64,000 nucleotides of DNA from Letharia columbiana (GCF_014066305.1 NW_023501045.1:1-64000), one strand, 5' to 3'; counted from the first letter of the stretch, positions 12,758 to 27,574 are shown. Program-made: numbers and translations. Notes: a model not told the origin generated them from the sequence alone.

Positions 12758-15700
12758 AGAATAATCTAATTAAGATATATAGAATATATTTATTCTTCTT
12801 TATTAAGAGAGAGAGAATATAAAGAGTAATTTAATATAGCTATTTATCTTCTTATTAATAGTAATAATTAGAATAATAATTAGAACTATAAGCGTCTTTA
12901 TTCTTTTTCTTAAAATTATAATATAAAAGAATATTTTAAATTTTAAATCTTTAAATATTATAAGAATAAAATTCTATAATTATCTCTATTTATATATTTA
13001 TTTTAACGCGTTAAATAAGCTTAATAAACTTTATATTTATTTTTCTCTTAAACTCTTCGCTACTCTTCTATTCTACTCTATTATAATTCTTTTAAATATC
13101 TTAAATTTATCTTTATTTAATTAAACTTATTAACTATTTATAAATAAATTCGCTTTTCGAGTTATTTTAAATCTCTTTATTAAGATTAAATCTATTATTA
13201 TTAATTCTCTCTAATTATAAATTTATTAATTACTTCTTTATATATTATAAAATATTAATAATATATTTTAATAAATTTATAAATATTAAATTTATCGAAG
13301 TACTTTTCGTAAGCTCGTTATCTTCGCTAATATAATTATTATAATTATTAATTAAATTTTTACGTAAAGTACTATTAGCTCTTTTAATCTAATTTAATAT
13401 ACTAAAATCTTTTTTAAGATTAAGTTTAGCCTATTTAAGCTCGTTTTCTCGATACTTTATATAAAGAATTATTATTAGAGTATAGAATATCGCTAATAAA
13501 TAATACTTTTAAGTATTATAATATCTTTTAGTTATTAAGAAGTATCGCTTATATATAATAGCCTTCGCGAGAGAATAAAGAATATTATAAGTTATTCGAG
13601 CGATTATAGCGTATTTAGACTTTAATTTCTTTTATTATTTTAAAATCGAAAGATTCGCTAGATTATTAAAAGAAGCTTTATAAAAATTAGAGATAAGATT
13701 ATAATTAGAATAATAATTAGAAGACTTATTATTTTATCTATATTACTAAAGCTAATTATATTTATTCTTATTATCTAAATTCTTAATCTCGGATTTTATT
13801 ACTTAATTAAATATATTTTTATTTAATCGACTTATTTACTTAGCTCTTTGCAATTAACTATTTATATTAATATTTTAATAATTTTAAAATATTCTTTTAA
13901 GCGCTTTTTAATAGATCTTTATCTATAACTTCTTCTTAATATTAATTTTTTAATTCGATTTTTTTAATTTTATATTATTATAACTTAAATATAAAAGCGT
14001 AGTTTATTTATATAAATAGTTTAAATCTAATTAAGTTCGACTATAGTAGATAATTAATTTCTTATAAGCCGCTTTAAAAGCTTTAAAAAGTTCTTTTTTC
14101 TAAGAAATTCTCTTTCTTCTTAATTTTCTAAGCTCTTTATTTATATAGTTAAATAGATAATTATAGATATTAAAGATATAGTAAATTATAATCTTCTTTT
14201 CTCTATTTATTAACTTTATAAATTTATAAAAAGATTTAATAAGCTAAATTAAATATTAAATCTATTAGAAATTAATTAAAAATTATTTAGACGTCTAAAT
14301 TATAATTTTTATTTATAATTATTTTTTATTACTTAATCTTAAGTAGATAGTTAATCTATTTTTTAAGAAGTATATAATATCGATATAAAGAAGTAAAACG
14401 CGAATTAATATCTAATAAGTTAAATTCTAGCGAGTCTTAATATTCTAAAAGAGCTTAAAAGAGCGTTTTTAATAATATTACTTTTTTTAAAAGATTAATA
14501 TTTATCTAATATTAAAATATTCTTATCTTAAAGTCGTTTAGTTTATAATATAAAAAAGATTTTTTTACGCTAGTCGCTAGTATTAATATATATAGTAGTT
14601 TTTTAAATTTTAATATAATTAATAATATAATAATTAGAATAATAATAAGAAATATTATATCTTTATTAGAGTTATCGATAGATTAATTATACTTACTTAA
14701 ACTTAATTTTTATCTTCTTTATTACTTTAGCTTTTTTAAAATTTTTTATTTATCGAAGTAACTCTAATATTATCTAGAAGTTCTTTTAAGATTAATTAAA
14801 TAATATACGCTATATAAAGAATATATTATAAATAATTCGAGAATTTAAATTCTTTAATATTAAGTAAGTTCTCTACTATAAAAATAGAAAGATAAATAAT
14901 TAAATTATTAAAGAGTATATTATTATTATTAGCGTTATTAGTTATAAGTCTAAGTATATAAGATTAAATCTTATATTCTATGAGAATTAAATTAATAATA
15001 CTTATAAGTTTCTAGCTAGTATATTTATCTTCGATATATTTAAAGTTTATAAAAATCTTATATTATTACTAATTAATATTAATAAAAAAGATTAAGATTA
15101 TTATAAATCATTAACGATTATAAGATAATTAATAATTTAGAGTTAAAGAGACTTTAATATTATTAACTAGTAAATTCTTTAATAATCTTATCTCTAACTT
15201 TATAACTTTTTTTATTAATCGATTCTTTATAATAAATATTAATTTTAATTATATATTAAGATTAAGATAGTATAAGAGTTATAATATTTTAAGATTATTA
15301 GCGATTATAAATAAAATATTAATATTTATAATTTAGCGACGAAATTATTTTAAAAAAAATTCGCGTATAAGCTTTCGGTCTTTTAGTATTATAAGAGAAT
15401 TTTAATATTATTTTTTCTAGAGTAAATAATAAGCTAGATATTTTATTTATCGTTTTATTTATTAATAGTTTATATTATCTAGCTTAGAAATATATCTAAT
15501 TTTTATAATTATCGACTAGGTTTATTTATTATAAATTACTTAAATTAGATTTCTTAATATATCTCTTAGATTTAATATATACTATTATATCGCTTATTTT
15601 ATAATCTATAAATAGATAAATTAGAATCTTATCGCAGTAATGATAAATAATATATAGCTCTCTAGAATCGACGAGCGTATATTTATTAAATTATATTTAC

Positions 15701-18372
15701 TTCTAGAATTTTCTAATTTCTAAACTCTAATAAATAGATTAACGATTATTATTAGATTTAAACTAATTCTATATAACTTATACTATCTTTATCTACTATT
15801 ATATTTATTATTTTTTATTATTAATATTAAAAAGAAAGTAAGATTTATTACTATCTTTATATCGAAATATACTCGTCGATATCTTATACTAAGTATCGTT
15901 AATTAAGAAAATCGAGTTTACGCTAAATAAAGGTTTAATTAATATTATAAAATTAAGACGTTTAAAGAGAAATTGAAAGAAATATATAAATAAATAAAAT
16001 ATTAGAAATAAAACGGGATTAATATTTAATATATAAATTCTATCTTCTCGCTATAATAGAAACTTATATCGCTTTAATAACTTATATCGCTTTAATAATA
16101 TATTATTATATTATTTCTAATATTTTAAATTAGAGATTAACTCTTTCTAATTAGCGTTATAATTAGTAATTATATATTTAAAAATATATAATAACGTTAA
16201 TATAGAATTAATATTTAATTTAATCGATTTAAAACTCTAATTAGTCTAGCTATTAACGCTTTCTTACTTAATATAATATATATTTAATTCGCTTTAATAC
16301 TACTTATTCGCCGCTATATTATTTTAAATATTAGAATTAAAGATTATATTTTTTTAATTAATATTCTAATTACTAGCTATATTAATAAAAGCGTATATTA
16401 ATATTTTAAAACTATTAAATAAATTTTATTAGATATTAATATAGAATTAAAATTTAATTTAAACGCTCTAATAATTTAATTAGCTAGATTAATTATTATT
16501 TAAATCTCCTATATATAGAGATTAAATCTTTCGCTATATTAAGACTATTCTTAAGTTTTAAAATCTTTCTTATTAATATAACTCTCTCTTATTTAAGTAA
16601 TATTATAATATCTTTTATTTAAGCGTTAAAATATTAAAATATTATATTCTTCGCTTTTAATTAAATAGTCTTATCTTTAAGTCGATATCTTTAATCTTAT
16701 AAAAATAATAATTAATTCGTTATAGGCGAAGGCGAAAAAGAAATAATATCTTCTTTTATTTTTAAAATAGAAGGAGAGAAGAGAGTAAGTGGATTAATTA
16801 TAAGCTATACGCGGTCTAGTATTTAAGAATAATAAATTGATAAAGTTATAATATTAGAATAAAGAGCTTTTCTTATAACTAGTAAATATAAGATTAAATA
16901 AAAATTAATTAGATTAATAAGATTATCTTTAATAGATATACCGCGTATATAAAGAATATTAAAATATACGAAATATATATAAAATATAAGAGAAGGCGTA
17001 TATATATAGTTATAGATATTTAAAGTATATTTGAAATATAGAAAGAAGCGCTTATATATAGCTCTACGATATATATTAGTAAAAAAGAAATTAATCTCTT
17101 TTTTTAATTAGCTTTCTAATTAACGTTTAGACTTAATCTATCTTTAAATAATATTTTATTTTAATAAGATTTTAGTTATATAATATTAATTAACTCGATA
17201 ATAAATATTTAATATTATTCTTTTCTAATCTATTCTCTTCTTTCTTAAAAATTCTTTTTATTATTATAATAATTATATTATAATACGCTTATTTATTACG
17301 ATATTATTTATATCTAAAGAAAATAAAATTATTTTTCTTATATTCTATAATTAAATTAAATTAATAATATTATTTTTATAAAGTAAGTATACGTCTAATA
17401 GCGCTATATCTCTTAATATAATAATTAATTATAATACTAAATATAATTTATTAATATATAATATTATTATTTATTAAAGCTATTAACTCGATAATCGCGA
17501 AAGCTTAGAAAATTCTTAATAATTTATTAACTATTAATCTAGACTCGTTTAAATTATTAAAGCGAAGTAAAGATAAGACTTCGCGAAGGTAAAAATTAGA
17601 AGATTATACGCGAAGTTTAAAAAGTATAATTATAAATAAGAAAAGTGCGTAGTTATATTAATTATATATATTTAAATTAAATAGTAAATTAATTATACGC
17701 GCTAATTATATTATTACTAATTAGACTTTAAAGTTTATATATTAAAGAAAATTCGCGGATTATAGAAGTTAACGAACTTAATTATTTTTTAAATTATATT
17801 TACTCGAGTAATAAAGAAGATCTTAATTTATATAGCTTTAAATTCGATTAGTTCGCTTCGAATTTAATTCTCTATATTATACGCATTTTAAAAAGCTATA
17901 AAGATAAAATTAGCGAGCGATTTTAATAATATAACTTACTCTCTAGTAATTATAAATAAAGAAAATTATTAACTAATATCTAGCGGCTTAATTATATATA
18001 TTTTATATAAAAAGAATTACTTTATAATCGAAAGATATATAGTTTTTTAAATAATTACGATAAGATATAAGCTTATAAATAATAATATAGTATTATTAAA
18101 GTCTAGATATAGTTTTTATAAAAAGAAAATATATAATAAATAAAAGGAAAACTATTCTAAGTTAAGAATAAGATATTCTAATTATCTTTTTATTTATTAC
18201 GCTTAATTAATAATATTTAGCTATTATACTTAATCTAATAACTTTATATATTTTATATTTATAGAATAAAACTTCTTAAATCGATTTAAATATAGATATA
18301 TACTCGTAAAAATACCACTGCTTTAGTAAAAGAGGTTTCTCGTTCTAAAATCTATATTAAATCGAAGATTAT

Positions 18373-18556
18373 ATCCCTACGTCTAATAGCTTTAATTCTT
18401 ATAGTTACTACTAATATCGCGACTAAATTCGTATAGTAATAGTACGTCTTTCTTATTAACGGGTATCTCTACGTCTAATAGCTTTAATTTTTATAGTTAT
18501 TACTAATATCGCGATTAAATTCGCATAGTAATAGTACGTCTTTCTTATTGGCGAGT
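18373..18556. repeat. 92-bp tandem array, 2 units, in X-B
   Basis: This is the reverse complement of the array at 176-1095, with units starting at 18373 and 18465. These units retain more C and G (agtacgtctttcttattggcg) than those of X-A or X-C and are the best available guide to the ancestral monomer. Confidence 0.93.
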
Positions 18557-18679
18557 ATGTTAATAATCGTAAATAGCTGAAATATAATAGAAAATAGTAG
18601 GCGACTCTTAGTAACATCGATTAGATTCTATTAATTATTCTATTTAACATCTTATTTATTATAAGAATATAAAGTTATC

Positions 18680-20790
18680 TTTTAAAAGCGAAACTTTAAA
18701 GACGATAGTCGAATAATATAATATATATATAATATAAAATCTTACGAACTACGCGCTAAAAGAGAAACTTTAAAATTATAAGATTAATTAAAATTTAATA
18801 GCGATAAATCTCGCGTAAAGTTTAAGCTATAGCTCGCGTTAGTAATATATAATAAGAATAATAATAGCTAGAAGAATATATTATCTAGTTTTTATTAATA
18901 CTTTGATATTATTAAAGTAGAGGCGATATCTATTAAAGCGGCGACGATATCTATTAAAGCGATAGCGGTATCTATTAAAGTAGCGGCGATATCTAGTAAA
19001 CGCTTTACTATAACGCTTTTAAATAGATTATTACCTCGCGTAGTTTAAAATAATATTAGCTTTTTCGAGAAGTTATTAATAATAAATTAAATATATATAA
19101 ATTAAGCTCTTTACGCGACTTATCTATATATTAATTTAAAATTATTAATAAATAAAGAATAAATATACGATTTAACGTCTATATTATGCTTTAAATATTA
19201 TTATAATAATATTAGATTATTTAAATAGAAGTCTAAGATATAAAGAAGATAGTTTTATAAGAAGAAGGGTTAATATAAAAAAGAAAGTCTTAGAGAGAAG
19301 AGAAAGTTTAGATATCTATCGCGTATACTAAATATTTAGATTATTTTAAATTATCTAGCTTATTTTAAGTATTAATAGATAATACGCTTTCTCTTCAATT
19401 TTGAAGATTTAAGCTTAAGCGAATTATATTTATTAAGCGCTATTATCTAATATAATCTTATCTACTTTTATAATATTTATAATTATTATTATAATTCGTA
19501 TAGATTAAAAGATAAGATATTTAAGAGAGCGAGTTAATAAATAATTATTCTTATCTAACTTAATTAAAATAAAACTATTATAACTTATTAAAATTTTCGC
19601 GTATTTTATTTTTATTTTCTTTTTTTTATATAAATAATTATTCTTTTAACTTAAACTCTATAATTAAAATAGTATATAATATATATACTCTTTATTTCTA
19701 ACTTCGATACTTATTAGAATTAATACACTTTTTAATAAAATAAATATTAATTAAAATTAAGTATAGCTTAATATCTATAAATATTCGTATAAGCTCTTTA
19801 ATTTCTTTATATATATCTATTAACTTATTTTTTTATAGCGATTAAAGTAGAAGATATTAAGTCTAATAATTTATTATAATAAATATTAAATATTAATAAT
19901 GATAATGATATTAAAGAGTCTTAATATAGATTAATTAAATAGCGATTAAATCTTTAGCTAAAATGAAAAGCGAAGAATAAGCTTAATAAAAATAAAAATA
20001 TTAAGAGATCGCGATAGCGAATAGATATATTTACGTTTAAGGAGAAACTAATTAAGAAAATAAAGAAAGTTAATATTTTAGCTATTAACTACGCTATAGC
20101 CCGTAATAAGCGTAAAACTAGATATATTAATATATCGTAATTAAAATAGAAGTAAGCTCTTAAGAAGATTAAATAAAATATAATAAATAAGCGATAAATA
20201 GCTTCTAATTCTAGTTATTATTTTAATAAACTTATATTTTAATAGTATTATATAAAAAAAATACGCGAGCGTAATTTAAAGAAAGTCTAGAGTTCTATTT
20301 ATTACGCGAATTATCGTATATATAAATAAAGATAAGAGCTTAAATTAGAAGAAAATAGATAATATCGAAGCTAAATAAGATATAAGTATTAAGAATAATT
20401 CTATTATACGCGCTAATAATTAAGTAAACTTTATTTTTAAGCTATTCGAAAGCGCGATATAGAATTTAATAATAAGCTTTATTATAATTTAAATATAAAA
20501 GTATTAACGCGTTAATTAATAAGTATCGAGCTATTATAAAAATCTTAAGATATTAAACGCGATTATATTTAAAAGATAAAATTATAAATCTTTATTAATA
20601 CGTAATTAATTTAATATATAATAATAAAAAGTTTACTACGAAAGTTACGCTATCTAAGTTAATACTTTAATCTTAGCTACTACTCTTATTATTATATAAA
20701 TAACGCGAAGTTATCTTTTATTTAAATATATCTAATTCTTAATTTTAATTATTATTATAGATATCGTTAATTCGTTCTAGAATTATTAAA
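18680..20790. repeat. Direct repeat D, second unit, in X-B
   Basis: About 2.1 kb that recurs about 2,558 bp away at 21236-23350 in the same orientation; the corresponding pair in X-C is 2,547-2,560 bp apart. Landmarks shared by both units include tttaaaagcga near the left end, the 21-bp minisatellite, taattagctattaactac-like blocks, and tctagaattatta at the right end. It may be a duplicated gene or an old nested repeat. Stops occur throughout every frame, so no product can be named. Confidence 0.75.
18907..19005. repeat. 21-bp minisatellite in repeat D of X-B
   Basis: Units of atctattaaagcggcgacga type start at 18928, 18949, 18970 and 18991, with a degenerate unit before. A decayed version lies in the other D unit near 21440-21545, and inverted versions occur in X-C (29430-29520 and 31970-32055). 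The period equals seven codons, so it could once have been coding. Confidence 0.85.
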
Positions 20791-21235
20791 TCTACTTTTA
20801 TATACTTTTTATATCTTATCTTTTTTTTAATTAGATAGCGATTAAACTCTAAATTAAAATAAATATTTAGAAGAGAAAAGTTTATAAGTACTTAATTATA
20901 TAATTTTATTTCTCTTACGCTTTTTATAATTATTAGAGTAATTAATAATATATAATTATATCTTATAATTATATCTATAATAATTAATTAATAAGTTAAC
21001 TAAATTATATAAAGATAAATTCGTTTTTATCTTTAATCTAAACGACTTAGCTAAGATAATCGCGAGATTTAAATTCTTTTTTATAATATAACTCGCTTTT
21101 TATATATTATATAAAGATAAATATCTATTTAAATAGAGATTATTAGAGTTAATTATAAAGTATAATAATAAGAGATTTACTCTTAAATTAATAAATTAAA
21201 AAGATTTCTATTATCTTATATAATACTTTAAAAGC

Positions 21236-23350
21236 GAATCTTTAAATATAATAGCGCTTTAATAAATCTTAATTAAGTATAATTTAATAAACTAGACGCT
21301 AAAAGAAGAGCTTCGAAATTATAAGATTAATCGATTTTTAATAATAATAAATCTCGCGTAAAGCTCGAGTTATAGCTCGCGTTAGTTATATATAATAAGT
21401 ATAATAATAACTAAAAGAATATATTATCTAATTTCTATCGACGTTTTAATACTACTAAAATAGAAATAATATCTATTAAAGTAGAGGTAATACTTATTAA
21501 AGCGACGGCGATAGTAATTAAAGCGGTAATAATATCTAGTAAAGACTTTATTTTAACGCTATATCTAATACTCTAAAATAATATTAATTTTTTTAAAGAG
21601 CTATTAATAATAGATTAAGTATATATAAGTTAAGCTCTTTACGCGATCTATCTATATATTAGCTTAAAGTTATTAAAAGATAAAGAATAAATATATAGCT
21701 TAATAACTACGTTATACTTTTAGTATAGTTATAATAATATTAGATTACTTAAATAGAAATCTAATATATAAAGAAAATAGTCTAATAATAAGAAGGATTA
21801 ATATAAAAAAAAAGTCTTAGAGGGGAAGAAAGAGGGAAGAAAAGCTTAGATATCTATCGCGCGTACTAAATTTTTAGATTACTTTATATTATCTAGCTTA
21901 AATTAAATATTAATAAAACGCTTTCTCTTTAATTTTAAAGATTTAAGTTTAAGCGAATTATATTTATTAAGCGCTATTATCTAATACGATCTTAGCTACT
22001 TCTATAATAATTATAATTATTATTATAATTTATATAGATTAAAAAATAAAAGATTTAAGAGAGCGAGTTAATAAGCGATTATCTTTATTTAATTTAGCTA
22101 GCGCTAAACTACTATAACTTATTAAAATTTTCGCGTATTTCGTTCTTACTTTCTTATCTTTAAGTCTTACTATCTTTATAAAAATAATTATCTTTTAAGT
22201 TAAACTCTATAATAATACACTTATAATAACGTATAATATATATTCTCTTTATTTTTAATATCGATATTTGCTAGAATTAACGCACTTTTTAGTAAAATAA
22301 GCTTTAATTAAAATTAAGAATAGTTTAATATTCGTAGATATTCGTATAAGCCCTTTAATTCTTTTATATATATCTATTAATTTATCTTTTTATAATAATT
22401 AAAGTAGAAGAGACTAAGTCTAATAATTTACTATAATAGATATTAAATATTAATAATAATAGCGATATTAAAGAGTCTTAATATAGATTAATTAAATAAC
22501 GATTAAGCTCTTAACTAAAATAAAAAGCGAAGAATAAGCTTAGTTAAAATAAAAATATTAAGAGATCACGATAGCGAATAAATACGTTTACGTCTAAGAA
22601 GAAGCTAATTAAAAAAGTAAAGAAAGTCGATATCTTAGCTATTAATTATACTATAATTATTAAAAAGTATAAAATTAAATATATTAATATATTATTATTA
22701 TAATAGAAGTAAGCTCTTAAATAGATTAGATAAGATATAATAGATAAGCGATAAATAGCTTCTAGTTCTAATTATTATTCTAATAAACTTATATTTTAAT
22801 AGTATTATATAAGAAAAATACGCGAGTATAATTATGAAGAAGTCTAGAGTTTCGCTTATCGCGCGAATTATTATATATATAGATAAAGACGAGAGCTCGA
22901 ATTAAAAGGAAATAAATAATATCGAAATTAAATAAGATATAAGTATTAAAAATAATCTTACTATACGCGCTAATAATTAAGTAGATTTTATTTTTTAAGC
23001 TACTTAAAAATATAATATAGAACTTAACGATAAACGCTATCGTAGTTTAGATATAATAATATTAACGCGCTAGTTAATAAGTATCGAGTTATTATAGAAA
23101 TCTTAAAATATTAAACGCGATTACGTTTAGAAGATAAAATTATAAATCTTTACTTATATATAATTAATCTAGTATATAGTAATAAAAAGTTTACTACGAA
23201 AATTACGCTATCTAAATTAATATTTTAATCTTAATTATTATTATCGCTATTATACGAGTAGCGTAAAGTTATCTCTTATTTAAATATATCTAATTCTTAA
23301 TTCTAATTATTATTATAAATAATATTAATTCATTCTAGAATTATTAAATA
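21236..23350. repeat. Direct repeat D, first unit, in X-B
   Basis: This is the partner of 18680-20790. The two units are separated by about 440 bp of non-duplicated sequence (20790-21236). Differences between the units are mainly C/T and G/A, with small indels, so the duplication predates much of the mutation. Both X-B and X-C carry it, so it belongs to the family and not to one copy. Confidence 0.75.
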
Positions 23351-23573
23351 TACTTTTATATACTTCTTATATTTAATCTTTTTTTTATATATCGCGAGAA
23401 GGTAGCTTAAAGAAATATAGCTTATTATATTAAGCTATAATACTTTCGAGAGAATATTAAGAGATATATTAACTTTTCTAGATTAACGATTTAATAAAAA
23501 GACTATAATTATAATACGCATAATTTTATATTAGATAGCAATATCGAAAATGTATAATAGACGTATAAAATCA

Positions 23574-23625
23574 TCGTCGACGGCTTTGATTACGAAGTGC
23601 CAGCGGATTTCGCGCGGTTAATACT
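23574..23625. other. RIP-sparse patch in X-B
   Basis: This short stretch (atcatcgtcgacggctttga ... gtgccagcggatttcgcgcg) keeps several CA, TG and GG dinucleotides. The inverted counterpart in X-C (about 27345-27400) reads attattattaataacttta there. Nearly every difference is a C-to-T or G-to-A transition, giving a direct view of the mutation process. Confidence 0.75.
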
Positions 23626-23772
23626 AGAGAAAGATAAGCTTTTCTTATTACTAGTAGATATAGCTCGCTTTCTTTTATATATATAGAGTAATAAAATATA
23701 ATCGTATTTAATTTTATATCTTATTAATTTAGCGTAATTATTAATTAGAATAATAATTAGAATAGCTACTTC

Positions 23773-23977
23773 TAAATATAAAAATTTTAATCGAAATATC
23801 TTATATATATACTATATTATAATATGATTTCACAGATATATTATATCGTGATATATATCGTTAAGATCTTATATTATATTAGATATAAAATAATATAAAT
23901 CTTAATAACTTATATTATATTAGAGTATAGTATAGTAGATTAATATTCTATATTATATTATATCTTTTCGACTAGTA
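23773..23977. repeat. Terminal inverted repeat of X-B, right
   Basis: This is the inverted partner of 12541-12757, ending tcttttcgactagta. It retains a few CA and TG dinucleotides (ttcacagata, cgtgat) that are lost in X-C. Confidence 0.8.
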
Positions 23978-23985
23978 AATATAAT
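23978..23985. repeat. Target site duplication, right of X-B (aatataat)
   Basis: It is identical to 12533-12540, and the Y1 sequence resumes immediately afterwards with aataagtattaatt, matching aataagcgctaatt in Y2. Confidence 0.92.
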
Positions 23986-26129
23986 AATAAGTATTAATTA
24001 TAATCTCGTAAAGACGCTATTAAATTTTTAAAGTAATAGAATAATTATTTAACTCGAGACGAGCTTTAATTATTAATATTTTTAAATATATTATTTATCT
24101 ATTTAGATAGACTAATATAAATTTATTAATTTTTTTAATTAAAAGTATCTAGTAAAAGCGATAAAGATCTTCGATAATTAAGATTTTTATATAGTTATTT
24201 ATAAATAGATAGCTATCGATATTATCTATAAATAATATTAAATTATTAAATTTCTAAGTATTTAATAAAGAAGTAATAATCTATATAATAGTAATAAAGT
24301 AATTATCGATATTAAATTCGTAATATATAAAGAATAATTATTTTATACGATATTTTAATCGTATATTAAATAAGAACTTTATCTTTATCGAATCTTTTAA
24401 TACGATAGCGACTCTTTACTTACTCTTTTTATAATTTTTAATTATATTAAATCTTTTTAAATAAAATTCTTAAATATTAACTATAATTTAACTATATTAA
24501 TTTATTTCGAAGTATTTATTAATATAGAATTAAGAGAATTCTAAGTCTTTAAAGTTATTATTATTAAATATAAAATAATTTTTAAATAATATAGCGAATA
24601 GATCTTTATTATTATTATAGATTTTATTATAAGCGAGATTATCTTTATTTTATAATAGATTATTTAGACTTAATTTAATAAAGATTAAATTTATATTACG
24701 CGTTAATATAAAAGAATAGCGTAAGACTATAAGATAATATATAATCTATTAAGAATTATAGAACTCTTATACTTATTATTTAAGATAGTATATCTTTTAT
24801 AATAATATAATATTATTAATAATAAGAATATCTTTAACTTTAATATTAAGTTATATATTTTTTTAATTTAAATAACTCTTATTATAAATATTATAATAAA
24901 ATTCTATAAGTTTAAGAAAATTATATTTTATTAAGACGAGATAATTATATTAATTTAAGTCTTTAAAATTATAGACTATAATAATTAATATTAAATTTAT
25001 AAATTTAAAGTATTTATTACTCTTATAAAATATATATTTTTAAAATTATTTTAATAGATTAATAGATAATAAATAATTAATATTAATTAAATAATTAGCG
25101 CTATTAATACTTTACTCTTTTTTAATATATATCTTATAATTTATATTAATATAGCTTCGCGGTTAATACTATTATATATAATAACTATAAATATTTCTAA
25201 ATATAAATCGAATAATATTATTAATTTATCTATTTTATTTATTATTACTTAGATATATAATATCGAAATTAATTATTAAAAGATAAGAAAAGAAAATATA
25301 AATAGCGGCTTTTAAGTCGCTATCGATAACGTTATAATCTAAATAAAGTTATTTTATTTTATATAATTTTAAATTATAAATAATTATTTATTAATTTTAA
25401 ATAATTTATTATAAAAATAATAATTAGAATATAAAGTAAAATCTATATTAATAAATAATTAGATTTAAAATATTAAAGATTATATTATTAATATTTTAAA
25501 AGTATTAAAATATAAGATCTTTCTTTTAAATCTAATATAAAAAGTATTTCTTTAATTTATTAAAATTAATTATCGCTAGATTTTTATTATTTATAAAAAA
25601 AGCTTTTTAATTAATAGCCTTAAAATTATTCGCTACTTTATCTCGCTTTATAATCTTATTTTAATATAAAAAATATAAAATATTATTAGAGAAGAATTCT
25701 ATAAGAAGATACTAATTCTAATAATTAATTATTTCGCGAAGAAAAATAATATCTTTAAAAATAATATTAAGATTATTTACTATTTAATATTAATTAAATT
25801 TCGAGAGAAAGTTTAATAATAATATATTATAGATATAGCGAGTCTTTTAACTAGCTTTAAAAATCTTTATAATATTATTATATAAGTTTATAAAAGAAGT
25901 AATATCTTTAAATATAATTCTTAATCTTTTAAATTTATTTATAAAAGTTAAAAAGCGATTATATCGCTTTAATTTAGAATTAGAATTATATATATTTTCT
26001 AATCTATAATTATATTTATTTAAATATTTTAAAAAGAGATTAATTATTAAAAGATTAAGAGTATTAAAATTAATAAGATTAAGTTTAACTTCGCTTAATA
26101 TTAAATATCTTTTAAATTATAAAAAAATA

Positions 26130-26370
26130 TATATTAAAGAGAGTATATATAAAAAATTCTTAGATTAAGAAGAAAAGAAGAATTATATTAAAGAGAATAT
26201 AGATAAAAAACTTTTAAATTAAAAAGAAAGAGAAGATTATATTAAAGAAAGTATAAATAAAGAACTTTTAAATTAAAAAGAAAGAAAGAGTTATAGAAAA
26301 GAGAGTATAAATAAAAAACTTTTAGATTAAGAAGAAAGAAAGAATTATAAAAAAGAAAGCGAATTTAAAA
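26130..26370 (+). repeat. 54-bp tandem array in Y1 (18-codon repeat)
   Basis: attaaaga-type motifs recur at 26134, 26188 and 26242, with a variant unit at about 26296. In one plus frame each unit reads approximately Y-x-K-E-S-I-x-K-E-L-L-N-*-K-E-R, with a single TAA per unit where CAA (Gln) would fit. The period is 18 codons. I infer a charged repeat region of a lost Y protein. Y2 has a longer, more irregular version. Confidence 0.65.
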
Positions 26371-26974
26371 GTTTCTTTATAAATATATAAATATTTAATT
26401 ATAATAATAAATATAGAAAACTCTATCGCTTAATTTCGATTATAAATATATATTTATAATTAAAATATTTATAATTTTAATAAGATTCTAAATAGATAAA
26501 ATATTATAAGTCTATCTACTTAACTTACGCGATCTATTAAAATTTAAAATTTTTTTTTAAATAGTAATCTAATTAAAGATCGAGTAATTATATTACTCTT
26601 ATTTTAAGATTTAATTAAAAGATTAAATATAATCTAAAAAGAGAATTATTATTATTACGATCTTATTCTAATAAAAATAATATCGCTATTCTTCTCTAAC
26701 TCTCTTAATAAATTAAAATCCTTTATAATATTAATAATCTAATTATTTTTTATTTAAATTATTTCTTATTACTTAACTATAATTTTAAAAAATAAAAAAT
26801 TTATAAGATTTAAAAATTACGATAGAATAGTTATATCTACTTATAAGAATTAGATTTTATATTTAATTTAATATCTAACTCGATATCTAGCTATAATCTC
26901 GCGAGTAAAAATATATTTTTCTTTTAAGATCTTTTTAGAATAAGTTATTATAATAAAGAAAAGAGAGTAAAGAA

Positions 26975-26982
26975 ATAAAGAT
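26975..26982. repeat. Target site duplication, left of X-C (ataaagat)
   Basis: It is paired with agaaagat at 38979-38986, with one mismatch. The empty site in Y2 is ataaagat at 51755-51762, followed by tatatttttataagag, which matches the sequence after the right copy. Confidence 0.85.
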
Positions 26983-27187
26983 TACTAGTCGAAAAGGTAT
27001 AGTATAATATAGAATATTAATCTACTATATTATACTCTAATATAGTATAAATTATTAAGATTTATATTATTCTATATCTAATATAATATAAGATCTTAAT
27101 AATATATATTACGATATGATATATTTATGAAATTATATTATAAAATAATATATATATAAAATATCTTAATTAGAATTTCTATATTTA
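26983..27187. repeat. Terminal inverted repeat of X-C, left
   Basis: It aligns with the reverse complement of 38763-38978. The first 14 bases match perfectly, and further shared blocks include ttacgata and tatatata. The repeat ends at atttctatattta. Confidence 0.8.
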
Positions 27188-27574
27188 GAAGTAGTTATTT
27201 TAATTATTATTCTAATTAATAATTACGCTAAATTAATAAGATATAGAATTAAATATAATTATATTTTATTATTTTATATATATAAAAAGAAAGCGAGCTA
27301 TATCTATTAATAATAAGAAAAGTTTATCTTTCTCTAATATTAGTCGCGCGAACTTCGTTAATACTTTATAATTAAAGTTATTAATAATAATTTTATACGT
27401 CTATTATATATTTTTAATATCGCTATTTAATATAAAATTATATATATTATAATTATAATTTTTTTATTAAATTACTAATTTAGAAAAGTTAATATATCTT
27501 TTAATATTCTCTTAAAAGTATTATAGCTTAATATAATAAGCTATATTCTTTTAAGCTATCTTCTTACGATATAT

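Larger units (their letters stand above)
12541..23977 (-). mobile_element. X-B: complete 11.4-kb TIR element, inverted
   Basis: It begins tactagtcgaaaaga (12541) and ends tcttttcgactagta (23977), flanked by aatataat on both sides. The internal order is the reverse complement of X-C: right arm 12541-18372, a two-unit 92-bp array, then the left arm with its two direct repeats. It lacks the 316-bp segment present in X-C and X-A and has fewer array units, which explains most of its shorter length. Some patches are much less mutated than in the other copies. An 8-bp duplication fits hAT, P, some Mutator-like or Zisupton/KDZ-type transposases. The terminal TACTA could be a mutated CACTA, but CACTA elements make 2-3 bp duplications. 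No transposase can be read, so the superfamily is open. Confidence 0.9.
23986..26982 (+). mobile_element. Y1, middle fragment between X-B and X-C
   Basis: About 3.0 kb collinear with Y2 48714-51762. It contains one of the dispersed palindromes (24219-24238) and a 54-bp tandem array. Some plus-frame stretches look protein-like (for instance LTRDEL followed by a hydrophobic run near 24050), but stops are dense and I recognise no family. Y1 and Y2 differ mostly by transitions. Confidence 0.85.

Noticed and set aside
12541..23977. CACTA (EnSpm) identity from the TACTA terminus
   Set aside because: CACTA elements make 2-3 bp duplications. The 8-bp duplication is proven by the empty site in Y2.
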